Positions 1 to 11,436 of a stretch of DNA of 64,000 nucleotides are shown piece by piece; the first letter of the stretch is position 1, and the number at the start of each line of letters is the position of its first letter. Source of the DNA: Celoporthe dispersa (taxonomy: Eukaryota > Ascomycota > Sordariomycetes > Diaporthales > Cryphonectriaceae); the NCBI GenBank assembly GCA_016584495.1, contig WAID01000001.1, positions 682,001-746,000 of the forward strand. Reading direction: 5' to 3'. The translations under genes were made by a program, and so were the position numbers. The notes beneath the pieces are model-generated. The model was not told the DNA's origin and did no database searches. It saw only the letters and a program-made list of their open reading frames with translations.

Positions 1-2
1 TA

Positions 3-284
3 GTCCGCGCAGAGCTCGAGAAGACGGAGGCGCGCATCATGTCCCACGTGGCCGAGCAGATCGACCAGCTTAGAGACGAGGTGACAGAGCGGATCGACGA
101 AGCCGTGGCCGAGGCGGTAAGTCGAGATGACCTGGAGGATGTGGTGGACGACCGCGCAGCGGGCATGAAGATCGAGATGGAGGATTTTGTCAAGGACGAG
201 ATGCGCGGGGTCGAAGACAAGATACTGGACCATTTCGAGAACGGCACATGGTATGGATCGTTCCGGCGGCCAGAGGATATCTAG
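3..284 (+). CDS. C-terminal end of a coiled-coil protein (5' partial)
   Basis: The frame is open from the left edge of the window and ends at the TAG at 282-284, so only about the last 93 residues are visible. An ATG at 39 lies inside this frame and need not be the start. The visible part is highly charged and has heptad-like spacing (MSHVAEQIDQLRDEV..., then alternating Glu/Asp/Lys and Ile/Val/Leu), which fits a coiled coil. It ends in a short Trp/Tyr/Phe-containing tail (GTWYGSFRRPEDI). No catalytic motif or membrane segment is visible and I do not recognise the family. The G/C-rich third positions fit a real gene rather than a chance frame. Confidence 0.6.
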   Translation, partial: VRAELEKTEARIMSHVAEQIDQLRDEVTERIDEAVAEAVSRDDLEDVVDDRAAGMKIEMEDFVKDEMRGVEDKILDHFENGTWYGSFRRPEDI

Positions 285-1036
285 GCTGGCCCCCTCGGTC
301 GCCAGCAAAATGCCCTCGGCTGCTACACTGCCTAGAAGAGTAAATCCCAATCCGTCATCCATTGGGACGTAGATAGGTGAACAGGCAAACGGAGACGATA
401 TGGATAATCATGCATGCCAGTGGACAGCATCTTCTGGAAGGATTTGGAACGAACCCCTGAGGATCAGCAAAAGCAACCCACTCATCACCCGTGGATACGC
501 TCACTAATGTGGCTGTCCGACTAAAAGCGCGACTCGCATGCTTAGAAAAGATAGGAAGGATAGGTAATAGATACAGCATGTCATCATCATGTTCTCTTCT
601 TTTTTTCCCCCCATCTTTACCCTTTGCAGCTTGCTGTGGCTGTCACTATAAATGTAGTGCTTATGAATCCACAATGGCGGTTAAATTATATCGCCGCTGC
701 CACGAATCGCCGGTCATGTTGTGTACCCTGTGGACATGGCTGTGTAAGCCGATTCCCAATTCGTAAGCAGCGTTAGTAAATAACCGCATGGGGGCTTGTA
801 CCGTCTGGGGCGCCTTTGCCCGCGACTCGGCCGAATTGTATAGCATCATGCATGTATGTGCCCATATATATATATCTCGATGACAGTGCTCGATGCTTGG
901 GTTTTGTCTTTGTTCATTGCATCTTCATCATCAGAGATAATAAGCACTTGTCACCCTCTCTCTACACTCAACACTGAAAACCCCAACGTTGAGCAGAGCA
1001 AACATTAATACCACACGCATCATCTACCTAGACAAA
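285..1036. other. Intergenic region upstream of the epimerase-like gene
   Basis: No supported gene. It presumably holds the 3' end of the preceding transcript and the promoter and 5' UTR of the next gene. A short TA-rich run (TATATATATA at about 865-875) lies about 165 bases before the next ATG and could act as a TATA-like element. The bases just before the ATG are CA-rich, as in fungal leaders. Confidence 0.5.
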
Positions 1037-2517
1037 ATGCCTACCAAGATCTTCCTGTAAGTTGACAATACTCCCCCTTCCTAAGCTAGCTAACCGCTCA
1101 CTAACACAAAATATAGAACTGGCGTTACCGGTGAGTTCCTCCCACAACACAGGCTAGCCCCTCCACAAGAGAAAATGACACCTGTCTGGGGGGATCATCA
1201 CAATCTGACATGCAATTACTATTACTACGCAAGGCTACATCGGCGGCGACATCTCCTACGCCCTCCGGCAGAAACACCCAGAGTATGACTACACCTACCT
1301 CGTCCGCGACGAGGCCCGGGCAGAGCTGGTGAGGGCCGAGTATCCCGAGGCCAAGTTCGTCTATGGGAGTCTGGATGACTCGGCTGTTATCGAGAAGGCC
1401 GCTTCCGAGGCGGATATTGTGATTCGTGAGTCTGCTTGCTCCGGGTGGCGCTCGTGTCAGAGCGGTGTGTGTACGGCAGAGAGATCTGATAAAAAATACT
1501 TCACTAGACACGGCCAACTCAGCAGACGATGCCCCTTCCGCCCAGGCTATCGCCAGGGGCCTCGAGGCGGGCCACACGGCCGAGAAGCCTGGCTACTGGC
1601 TTCACATCAGCGGCACAGGCGAGCTGATCTTTGTAGGCCCTCCTCACTCACATCTCCCTCCTCACCCACTAGAAAAGAAAGAAAAAAAAAGAAAAGGGGA
1701 AAAGAAACAACAACAACACATGGCTCACCCAACTAACACTCATCTCCCCCAGCGCGACTTGGCCGAGAAACGCTTCGGCCAGCCCCCGCACCCAGACGAG
1801 AGATACGACGACCTAGCCGACATCCAAAAGATCCTGACCCTCCCTGACGAAGCCCCCCACCACAACATCGACAAGTCCGTCCTGGCCGCCAACAGCTCCC
1901 CCGCGGTCCGCACCGCCATCGTCAGCCCACCCACCATCTACGGCACGGGCAGGGGCCCCGTCAACACGAGGTCGATCCAGGTGCCCGACCTGGTCAAGTT
2001 CGCGCTGCGCAAGGGGTTTGTGCCTGTGGTCGGCACGGGGCTGACGGAGTGGGACCAGGTGCATGTGCACGACCTGGCGGAGTTGTTTGTGAGGCTTGTG
2101 GAGGCGGCGCAGGATCCGGTCAAGGCGCGAGATTCGGTGGTGTTTGGGGAGACTGGGTATTACTTTGTCGAGGCGGGGGCGCATAACTGGGGGGATGTGG
2201 CCAAGTGTGAGTCTTCTCTTTGTTTGGGAGGTCCCTTTTTAGGATAAGAATGCTGACGTGCAGAGATAGGGGTCGCGGACGAGCTCGTTACGCAGGGCTT
2301 CATGGCCGAGCCCAAGGTCGAGACTACCACCGTCGAAATTTTGACCAACGAGGTTGGCTTCGTCGCCGCGACCTGGGCCCTCAACTCCAAGAGCTTTGCG
2401 AGCCGGGCGCGGAAGCATCTCGGCTGGAGGCCGACCCGGGAGGGCCTGAAGGACGCCATCGCCGAGGCCGTGTCGTTTGAGGCCAAGAAGCTGGGCATCG
2501 AGCCGCAGGCTGCCTGA
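1037..2517 (+). CDS. NAD(P)-dependent epimerase/dehydratase-like SDR protein
   Basis: My model has six exons: 1037-1056, 1117-1130, 1234-1425, 1508-1632, 1753-2206 and 2270-2517, giving 350 residues with all phases consistent. The N-terminus is a Rossmann fold with the glycine motif GVTGYIGG at residues 9-16. It is followed by an extended-SDR layout: VIHTANSADD at the end of strand 4, and PPTIYGTGRGPVN in the region that follows the active site. The last exon requires the acceptor at 2268-2269 (atag|gg), because the nearer cag would create a stop codon. The family oxidises/reduces or epimerises sugar-nucleotide or small carbonyl substrates in the cytosol with NAD(P)H; the substrate here cannot be told. 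No canonical YxxxK is obvious, so it may be an atypical or NmrA-like member. Confidence 0.85.
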
Positions 2518-2721
2518 TTGATCCTACCATTGTGATGCTGCTTCACGGCGGGAGGGCAAGGATCGGCCAAGTAATAATGTCTAGTAGAAGCGGTACAGAG
2601 ACGGAATGAAACCACAGCTTTGACCCGATTTTGAGCATGTAATAACATCCATTACTAGCGGGAAACGCTTTGAGCTGATCCGACCGTCGTCGTGACGACG
2701 ATGCGCGACGGCGGTGACGCT

Positions 2722-5569
2722 CTATGTGTCTTTGTCAATGCTGAAGTACACCTTGACCTCGACCTCGTTGCCCCATCCCGGCTTGAGCCCCATCTCCTTC
2801 CAGGCCTTCTCGATGTCGATCTCCAGGACTTCCACCGAGGTCTTGCTTACAGAGACCGTATGCGGCGGGATGACCTGCCCCTGGATGGTCGCCATGAAGT
2901 CATCCGCGATGCTCAGCTGGGGTAATTTCGATATGTAGATCCCGAGGACGCCCAGGGCCTTGATGCTCGTGTCGACGAGCACCCTCCCGTTCTCCAGCCA
3001 ATCAAACTCATTGTTGACAATAGCAGCGGCGCCAGCCATCTTCCCGAGCAGGCCTAGGTTGGCGACAAACACGCGACCAAGGCTCTCGCTGTCGAAGGGC
3101 GAGAGCGCGTAGGCTGTGAAGATCTCGTAGCCCCGGACGTCGAGCGATACGGTGAGCTTGGACGCAGGGCTATCTGTCCGGACCGGCGGCGTGATCAACC
3201 CGGTGTTGTGCGCGCGGATGATGTAGTGCATGGAGTCGAGAACACCAGAGAAGCGTCCGAGCGGGATGATGTCTGTCAGTGCGCGGGCCGAGACGTTGAA
3301 GACACCCATGATGGGCGTTCCCGTCACAGCCCTCCCGTTGTAACATCCGACCTTGAGCAGCGCTTCGTCGTGATAGTCGACGTACTGGTCAATGCTGCGG
3401 CCCAGGACGCTCGGCCGGAAGATGACAGTCTTCCCACGGGTCGTGATGCCGGTCATCTGGTTGATGAGATCCATATTATGAAACCCAGGGGCGTCCGTGA
3501 TGTAAATCGGCCCCCCGCTGACGCAACGGGCAGCCGCGTGAAAGCCCGAGTAGTCATGAACGGTCTGGAACATGTCCCAGTCGGGCAGGATATTCAAGTG
3601 CTGCGTGAGCAGGCTGTTGTGAGCATTGGCCCAGATGTGCCAGGGGTGCGAGGAGGGGACCTCTGGGAAGAAGTCGTCCGAGTTTCTGCACAGGATGGTG
3701 GGCCTGTTGCGCGGCAGCTGCGAATAGAAGAGGATGGTCGGGGTCTGTGACATGCAGCTGATGGTCTTGATGCTGAAGTGCCGGAGAGACGAGATGGTCC
3801 ATGCATCCACGTACTCTGTGATGAGCTCCCGTCGTGCCTTGGCGGAGACCCACGTGTCCGTCATGAACTGCGCATCCGTCTTCACCCCGTCAATGCCACA
3901 CGATGACAGGAAGCGGTAGAAGTCGTCGTAGAATTTCTGCACGTCCTCTTTGGCCACAACGGTCATCTTGCCCCCCAGTGGAAGCCAGCGGCGGTTCTGG
4001 TCCTCCCGCACCACGACTTGGGTCTTATACTTCTTAGCCAGATTGCCGTCGGGAGACAGTCCTGCCCAGTAGCCCAACAGCGCATGCCACACGGCGACAT
4101 GCTGGATGTTGGGGTGCCGATCCCTGATCTTTGTGACGACGTCCTTGAGGCCGTTCGGAAAAGCTTTCGGTTCAGCCTGGGAGGGCTCGTCAGCAACATT
4201 CTCACCAGTTCTGGCGGAGAGGGAGAGAGGGGGGGGGGAGGTTGCGTATGGATACATACCTCAAAATCGTTCCAGCCGTACTGAAACTGACCGTCGCCCC
4301 TGTAGTCAATGTTTTGCCAGTTGTCATCGATGATCAGGCTCGTGACCTTGATGTTGTGCCTAGCCAGCTCGTCAACGGCGGTGAGAATCTTTTCATCTGT
4401 GAGCCTCTGGCCAAGAGCGTTCCAGGTGCCTTTCAAACATGTCAGCGTGAGCGATGGACGGAGGGACGCTCGACTGAGACCAAGACGATGGGGATCGGTA
4501 CTCACAAAACCCCAAGCCGTCGTACCAGTTCTCCATCCACTCCGGCTTTACGCCTTCTTGAAGAGCCTTGAGCTCCTCGTCGAGCTCGCCGGTCGACTTC
4601 TTGCTCGAGAGCACCAGCGCGCGGGCTTGATACATGACTGCCGCATTTGCGCTCTCAAAGCTGTGGCCGACAGCGGCCAGCACAGCACCGGGCTCGGAGG
4701 CCTCGCTGTCGTTTCTCAAGTGAAGCTGCACACGGCCAGATTCGTCACTGCGAAAGGTTGCCATCACGTCATTGACGCCGCTGACAGCGAGAAGGACGAG
4801 ATGTTGACCTTTCGAGTTGACAAATGCAGAGAGGATAGCGTCCTTGTCCAGCGAGAAGTGGGTTTTGCCATGTCTCGGTGCAAGCCAAGGGGCCCAGATG
4901 CGGACCAGAGAGAACCACCTGGGGAGGTGTCAGCCAAGACCTCCCAGAACCTGGGAGTAGAGGCTGGTGTAGCTCTAGACACCACCTCAGAGGTATGCAG
5001 GCTTACCCAAGAAAGCCTCCCCAGGGCAGGCCTAGGCTCACATCCGTGAACGTAGAGTCCTCGCCTCTCGCAGCATCTGCAGTGGCAGTCAGCTCCCAGA
5101 GGCGTGTCCCTGGACACTGAGACGAGCAGGCCTTGACCTTGATGCTGTCATCGTAGCCCCTGAGAATGCTGCCAAAGTCGTCCGGCAGGCCATCAACTGT
5201 CAAGTCGCTGGTGGCGATGATTGTTCCATCTGCCATGCCCTGTTCATCCCGGATCCATTTCCAGGGCAGGTCCGACCCGTGTCGAAACTTGACCGTGAAG
5301 TTCAACCGTGGCTGCACGGACACCCTGCCCTCGAACCAGAGGCGTGTTACGGAGCCGTCGATGCTCTGCAGGGTGGACGGCGTCTTGTCAGTTGGGGACA
5401 GCGGGGTCTCAACCCAGACATCGTCACCAGCTGCGTGCCAGAGGGCCACCTCCCAGGGCTGCTCGGCCTGGTCCGAGGGGACCTCGAGGAGGGCCGTGAC
5501 CTGGACATCTTCTTTCTGCACCTGGGTTACCTGACCCAGGGGGGGATAGACCGAGAGAGAAGCCCCCAT
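2722..5569 (-). CDS. GH36 raffinose synthase/Sip1-type alpha-galactosidase family protein
   Basis: Four exons on the minus strand (5007-5569, 4506-4918, 4260-4429, 2722-4176) join in phase to about 866 residues, the usual size for fungal Sip1-like proteins. I chose the ATG at 5569 because family members start close to a ...YPPLGQVT segment. An upstream in-frame ATG at 5644 would add 25 residues. Visible signatures are GWFSLVRIWAPWLAP, the splice-spanning GFCTWNALGQ, LIIDDNWQ and GVKTDAQFMTD, which carries the likely catalytic Asp. The late block SLRHFSIKTISCMSQTP is followed by NSDDFFP and LPDWDMFQT. The family acts on galactosyl oligosaccharides or related galactosides; substrate and direction are uncertain in fungi. 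No signal peptide is seen, so it is probably intracellular. All reading frames are intact. It is divergent from the next gene. Confidence 0.9.
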
Positions 5570-5644
5570 GTCCTTGACGATGCGCTTCCTCTGTTTTGGG
5601 ATGTGGTAGATGGACTCGTCATAGTCTTCCTCAGGGGCACTCAT

Positions 5645-6538
5645 GATGGAGGTTTCAGCCAGGGCGGTGGATCTTATTCGAGCTGTGAGGTCTATCAAGA
5701 GAGGAGAGGAGGAGGAGGAGGAGGAGAAGGAAGGATGCTATGAAGGAGATGGAAGGGCAGGAAGGAAGGAGAGAGTGATCGTCCTCAGCCACGTCAAGAA
5801 GAGGGAGGGGAATCAGACTTTAAGGACATGAACCATGCAGGCTATCCTGCAGCTGTCGGGATGCAGAGCGTCTCCTCATGACATCGTGTTCTGTGTCTGG
5901 TTAGAGAGCAGCAGTGTTACCTGCTACATACTATTGGGATGTACTACTTATTTTCCTTCCTGCAGGCTCGACGGCACTGCGGGCAGCGATCCGTGGGAGG
6001 GGAGGGGCAGAGGGGGGTTAACAGCAGCTAGTGATGCCTGTCCATGTCATAGGCAGCACAGAGTGTAGCAGCAGCCACCCACAGCGCCTGCCTCCAGGTT
6101 ACCTAATCACACACAGGTGAGGCAGGTACGTCCGTACACACTCCTGGCCTGGGCTGGCAGTCTGACTAAGCACACGGCACCGCGGCCAATCAACAGCTCC
6201 ATGATTCGGGTGTAATCGGGGCAGGGGTCAGGATCTGCCTCAGGCCAGAGGCGACCATTCCTGCCGTGGCAGATTTTGGAGGAGCTCCAGCCAGCAGGTG
6301 CCAGCAGCCAGCCAGCCAACCAGACCAAGCTCAAGTGGGCGCGGCTTGCCGGAAGAGTAAACGTCGAGTCGATTTTCTTGGACGACGATTAAACGCCTCA
6401 AAACCCGACTCCCACACACACCCAACCAGCCCTCCCACCCATCCATCAAGCCCGGCCTCCAGGTGTTCGTGCCCCGACCGCAGCCAGGTCAAGAAAGAAC
6501 CCGACCTGACCCTCGACAGATCCCATCGTCTCCCAAAG
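5645..6538. other. Divergent intergenic region between the GH36 gene and MPP beta
   Basis: About 0.9 kb containing both promoters. It has a GA-rich run next to the GH36 start (about 5698-5735) and CA/CCA-rich leader sequence just before the MPP beta ATG. No coding frame with the biased codon usage of the neighbours and no RNA gene was seen. Confidence 0.5.
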
Positions 6539-8224
6539 ATGGCGTCCCGGAGACTCGCTCTCAACCTTTCTAAGGGCCTCACCCGGAGGGCATTCCCTTC
6601 CGCCCCATTGAGGCGCACCTTTGCGACTCCCGTCTCTGCGCCCATCAAGACCCAGACGACCACCCTCAAGAATGGCCTCACCGTCGCTACCCAGCACTCC
6701 CCGTACGCCCAGACCTCTACCGTGGGCATGTGGATCGATGCGGGCTCGCGAGCTGAGACGGCGGAGAACAACGGCACTGCGCACTTCCTCGAGCACCTGG
6801 CCTTCAAGGTACGGATCAATTGAGCCTGCTGGGCACGCCTGGAGAAGGTGAAGGACTGCTTGTTGACTTGTCTGGAAAAAAAAAACAGGGTACCTCCAAC
6901 CGGACACAGCAGCAGCTCGAGCTCGAGATCGAGAACATGGGCGCCCACCTCAACGCCTACACCTCGGTATGTCGTCACATCATACGATACGTTTTTTATT
7001 CTTTTTCTCTTTCTTTTGTTTTTTATCTTGGTGGCCGTGGATGTCGTTTCTGACAGCAGTTCAGCGCGAGAACACCGTCTACTTCGCCAAGGCCCTCAAC
7101 GAGGACGTACCACAATGCGTCGACATCCTCGCCGACATCCTCCAGAACTCCAAGCTCGAGGAGGCTGCCATCGAGCGCGAGCGCGACGTGATCCTGCGCG
7201 AGTCGGAGGAGGTCGAGAAGCAGATCGAGGAGGTTGTCTTTGACCACCTGCACGCCACCGCCTTCCAGCAGCAGCCCCTCGGCCGTACCATCCTGGGCCC
7301 TAAGGAGAACATCCGCGACATCACCAGGACCGAGCTCTCCAACTACATCAAGCACAACTACACTGCCGACCGCATGGTCCTCGTCGGCGCTGGTGGTATC
7401 CCCCACGAGAAGCTCGTCGAGATGGCCGACAAGTACTTCGCCAAGCTGCCCTCCAAGTCTCCCGAGACCCACGCCTACCTGCTGTCCAAGAGGAAGCCCG
7501 AGTTCATTGGCTCTGATGTCCGGATACGCGACGACACCATCCCCACCGCCAACATTGCCATCGCCGTGGAGGGTGTCAGCTGGAGCGACGATGACTACTT
7601 CACCGCTCTGGTCGCCCAGGCTATCGTTGGAAACTACGACAAGGCCATGGGCAACGCGTCTCACCAGGGCAGCAAGCTCAGCGGTTTCGTTCACAAGAAC
7701 GACCTGGCCAACAGCTTCATGAGCTTCTCCACCAGCTACAGCGACACCGGGTAGGCTCCTTCCACCTCGCCTTTCAGGCGCTATGTGTACCACCTCAAAA
7801 TGGCCGAAAAGCTGCTGACACGTGTGTGAATAGTCTCTGGGGCATCTACCTCGTTACCGACAAGAAGGAGCGCATCGACGACCTCGTCCACTTCGCCATC
7901 CGGGAGTGGACCCGCCTGTGCCAGTCCGTCACCGAGGCCGAGACCGAGCGGGCCAAGGCCCAGCTCAAGGCCTCCATCCTCCTGTCTCTGGATGGCACCA
8001 CCGCCCTGGCCGAGGACATTGGCCGCCAGATCGTCACCACCGGCCGGCGTATGAGCCCCGGCGAGATCGAGCGGACCATCGACGCCGTGACCGCCGAGGA
8101 TGTCATGGCCTTTGCGCAGAAGAAGATCTGGGACCAGGATATCGCCATCTCCGCCGTCGGCAGCATCGAGGACCTGTTTGACTACCAGAGAATCAGGGGC
8201 AACATGAGCAGAATGTTCTCGTAA
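6539..8224 (+). CDS. MAS1: Mitochondrial processing peptidase beta subunit
   Basis: Four exons (6539-6808, 6889-6966, 7065-7750, 7834-8224) give 474 residues, the standard length. The first 30 or so residues are Arg/Ser/Leu-rich with no acids, a mitochondrial presequence. The inverted zinc motif HFLEH is at residues 82-86, split from the following GTSNR by intron 1, and the third zinc ligand fits Glu162 in ILRESEE. These catalytic residues mark the active beta subunit and not the alpha subunit. The enzyme removes presequences from imported precursors in the matrix. In Neurospora the same protein (pep) is also core protein 1 of the cytochrome bc1 complex, so a dual role is possible here. The frame is intact and codon use strongly G/C-ending. 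Confidence 0.95.
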
Positions 8225-8866
8225 AAAAAAAAAGGGGGGGGGGAAGCTGGCTGGCTGGTACGCAAGCAAGCATGAGAAGAGCAAAGAGGGCGAGAGAGCG
8301 GGCGAGAAGAAGGCGAGGGAGAGAGCCGGTCACGTTGGTTGTATAATACCTGTGTGAAAGACTGCGGACCGGGTTGTATTGTAGTTTGGTTGGGGGGGGG
8401 GTAGACATAGAATCGAAGGTTTGGTCCTCGTACCAAAAGAACGAAGGAGAGATCGTGAAAAAAAAATAAGCAAGATCATTTATTTCCCTTTGTTCAGAAA
8501 AACATTCAGCTTTTTTCAGGGATGGGTGGTTTGATGATATATATGGCTATATTTTGTGCGGTTTTAGATGATGTTGATGATGGGATATGGGATATATCAA
8601 GCTTCAAAAGGGAGGGCAGACCAAGGATGGATGGAAGTGAGCGAATCTACACTCTCGTGTCATGACCAGCAACGTCCACAACATGCCCCCTAAATTTGAC
8701 TCTAACACGTGTCTCTTTCTTGTATTCGTTATACAGTAATGCTGAAGAGAAGAAGAAAAAAAAAAGATATACGAAGAGGTGAAATAAAAGGCTGCTGGAT
8801 GAAATGGCAAAGTATACATACACCTTCTGCCACACACATCTCAACAACAACAAAAAAAAAAGACAC
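8225..8866. other. Convergent intergenic region (3' ends of MPP beta and the ABC transporter)
   Basis: Short G runs follow the MPP beta stop. An AT-rich stretch with several ATATAT and AATAAA-like signals (8455-8600 and 8760-8860) could hold polyadenylation signals for both convergent transcripts. No gene is visible. Confidence 0.45.
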
Positions 8867-11436
8867 TTATGCCTCCTGAGCCGCCTCGACCGCACCCCCT
8901 CCCACCTTTTCCTCCGTCTCGACATACGCAGGCGGCGGCAGCCCTCCCCGCCCTCCACCCAGACCTGCGCCAGCTCCCTCTCGATCTCGTCCCGCCGCCT
9001 CTTCCACCCCTCGACCTTGGCCAGCCTGTCCCTCAGCTCCTGCAGCTCCCTCTCGACGTGCATCTTCTCGCGCTCCGTGCCGATCCTCTCAAACTCCCAC
9101 TGGTCGCCGGACTCGCCCAGGCCGAGCACGAGGTTGAAGGTGTGGTATTTCTTGAGAGAGGCGCGGGTGGAGATGGTGATGAGTGCTGGTTCGCATGTCA
9201 GCCAGGACCCTGTGTGCTCCGTGCTGTCTAGGCCCCAAGAGACGAAAGAAAGGGGGGGGAAAACCACCCCAAAAAAAAACAAAAAAGAATTACTTACTGA
9301 TCCCCTTCTCTTTGCATGTCTCGTAGAGCAAGCCCTCCACGTCAGAGCTGACGGCGCTCGTGCCCTCGTCGATGAAGGCATACTGCGGCTCATGGTACAG
9401 CAGCCGGGCGATGGCCATGCGCTGCTTCTCGCCGCCGCTCAGCACGTCCTTCCACTCCTTCTTGGTGTCCCAGCCGCCCTCGCGGTCGGGCAGGTAGCCG
9501 AGGCGCGCGGCGTCGAGTATGTTCTTGAGCTCGTACTCGTTCCTCCTCTTGGCGCGCATGTCAGCCTCGCCGTCCGGGTAGATGACCTGGTCGCGCAGGG
9601 TGCCGACGCTGAGGTAGGGCCGCTGGGGGAGGAACATGATGCCGTCCTCGCCGTTGGCCTTGGGGCGGGACACCAGGCCGCGGTAGACGGGCCACAGGCC
9701 GGCGAGGATGCGGGCGACGGCGCTCTTGCCGACGCCGTTGGAGCCCGAGATGAGCAGGTGCTCGCCGCGGCGGACGATGAGGGACAGCGAGTCCACGAGC
9801 TCGTCGCCGCCCTGGGGCCACAGCGCGGGCGCGACGACGGGCACGTGCTCGAGGCGCACGCCGTCGAAGCCCCGCTGGATGGTGCCCTGCACGTCCGACA
9901 GGGCGTACAGCTCGCCGCCCGAGGCGCGGGCCGGGTAGGCGCCGGCGTGGGCGCGGTGCAGGGTGGCGATGAGCGTGTAGACGCGCGAGGTGTAGCCCGC
10001 CAGCTCGGACAGGTCCTTGATGCTGTACATCATTCGCCCTCCCGCGTCGGCGAGCGAGAGCATCAGGCGCTTGTTGGTGATGAAGTTGCCCATGCGCGAG
10101 CGCTCGCGGCCGCCCCTCTCGGACGGCTCCACCAGCTCCGAGGCGCCGCCCAGGCGCCCCAGGCGGGCAGGAAGACGGGCAGCGACGACAGGAGGTAGCC
10201 GTAGGCGGACCAGCTGTACTTGAGGATGAAGTCCTCGAGGATGTTGTAGCGGATCTTGAGCATGTAGATGCCCTCCATCCAGGTCTTGAGCGACCGGAAC
10301 TCGCGGTTCAGAAAGTGCTTCTCCATGTCGGCGCCGCCGTAGAAGGCGACCTCCTCGGCGTTGGCTATGAGCCGCGCGTGCAGGGAGCGGAAGTCGCCTT
10401 CCTTGGCGCCCTCGACCGCCTTGAGCTTGCCGAACGGGGGCGAGAGCCGCCGCAGGATGGAGGCCGTGAAGAAGTAGTTGCTCAGGAGGCCCGTCAGGGC
10501 GAGCGGGCCGAGGGACCGGTAGAGCTGGTAGTTGAAGACGCAGATGTCCACAAACGGCTTGCCCAGGGACGAGTAGAGGTTGGCGGCCGCGGCGCAGAAG
10601 AGGGTCAGGTCCTGGGTGATGTACTGGTCGGCGCCCTGGCCGACGCCGCCGTCCAGGTTGGAGAGCTTGTAGTAGCTGAGGCTGTCGTTCAGGTACAGGT
10701 CGTGGATGTACCGGGTGAGCCTGGTGCGGAAGGCGATGGACACCTTGGACTCGAGGAACTTGATCATGGCGTTGACATAAGAGGCGAAGCCGCCGAGGCC
10801 GCACCACTTCACGATGCCCCAGAGGAACAGCCTGCCGTTGCCGGCGACGAGGTCGCGCACGATCTCGCCGTCCAGCCGCGCGACCACGAGGGACAGGTAC
10901 GTCCGCAGCATGAGGAACACGCCGTGGCTGACCAGCAGCCCTGCCTCCTTGCTGGTCCACCTGGGGATCATGATGCTCATCAGGCTCAGGAACTGGTGCA
11001 GGAAGGCCAGGTTCAGGCCCGGCCGCGTCTGAGCGCCGGGCACCGCCCCGTCGGCGAGGCCAGACACCCTGGGCGGGTTCAGGAACAGGCGTCGGTGGGC
11101 CTCAAAGGTTAGGGGCTTGGTGGTGTTGATGACGACCTTGGAGGTGCCGTCCTTGTAGGGCACGTAGATGGTGCGCGAGCCGTCCTTGTTGTGCACCCAC
11201 GAGTTGGTGCGCACCAGCTTGACGCCCTGCTCCCGCTCGAAGCGCCGCCTCCTCCACCGCCTGCGCGAGCCCTCGGCGCCGAGCACGATGGACGACAGGA
11301 GCGCGAGGGTCGCGAGGAGCCTTGTCGTGCGCGAGGTCTGGCGCAGGCGCGTGCGGACCAGGGAGGTGTACTTGTCGACGAACCCGAGGATGGCCGCCTC
11401 GGCGGCCGAGTGCCGCAGTGTTGACTGCGTGGCCAT
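8867..11436 (-). CDS. Peroxisomal ABC half-transporter, ABCD/PXA family (frame broken twice)
   Basis: Start at 11436. Exon 1 runs to 9298 and exon 2 spans 9185-8867. The protein has an N-terminal membrane domain with the ABCD-type block NAEEVAFYGG, then a nucleotide-binding domain with Walker A GSNGVGKS, signature LSGGEKQRMAIARL and Walker B YAFIDEGTSA. Such half-transporters dimerise in the peroxisome membrane and import long-chain acyl-CoA for beta-oxidation. The frame breaks at about 10152-10162 (…FLPAWG | RLGGASELVEP) and at about 8938-8946, where the expected ending GLPPPAYVETEEK is one base out. If one base is missing at each site, the exons sum to exactly 820 codons, with the stop at 8867-8869. 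I cannot decide between PXA1 and PXA2. Confidence 0.85.

Noticed and set aside
8804..10198. 464-codon plus-strand frame opposite the ABC transporter
   Set aside because: Its Val/Gly/Ala/Gln-rich sequence is the antisense of the nucleotide-binding domain, with no domain of its own.
9290..10960. 556-codon open frame overlapping the ABC transporter
   Set aside because: Only its second half is the transporter, in the frame after the indel at about 10157. The Arg-rich first half is the wrong frame of the membrane domain.
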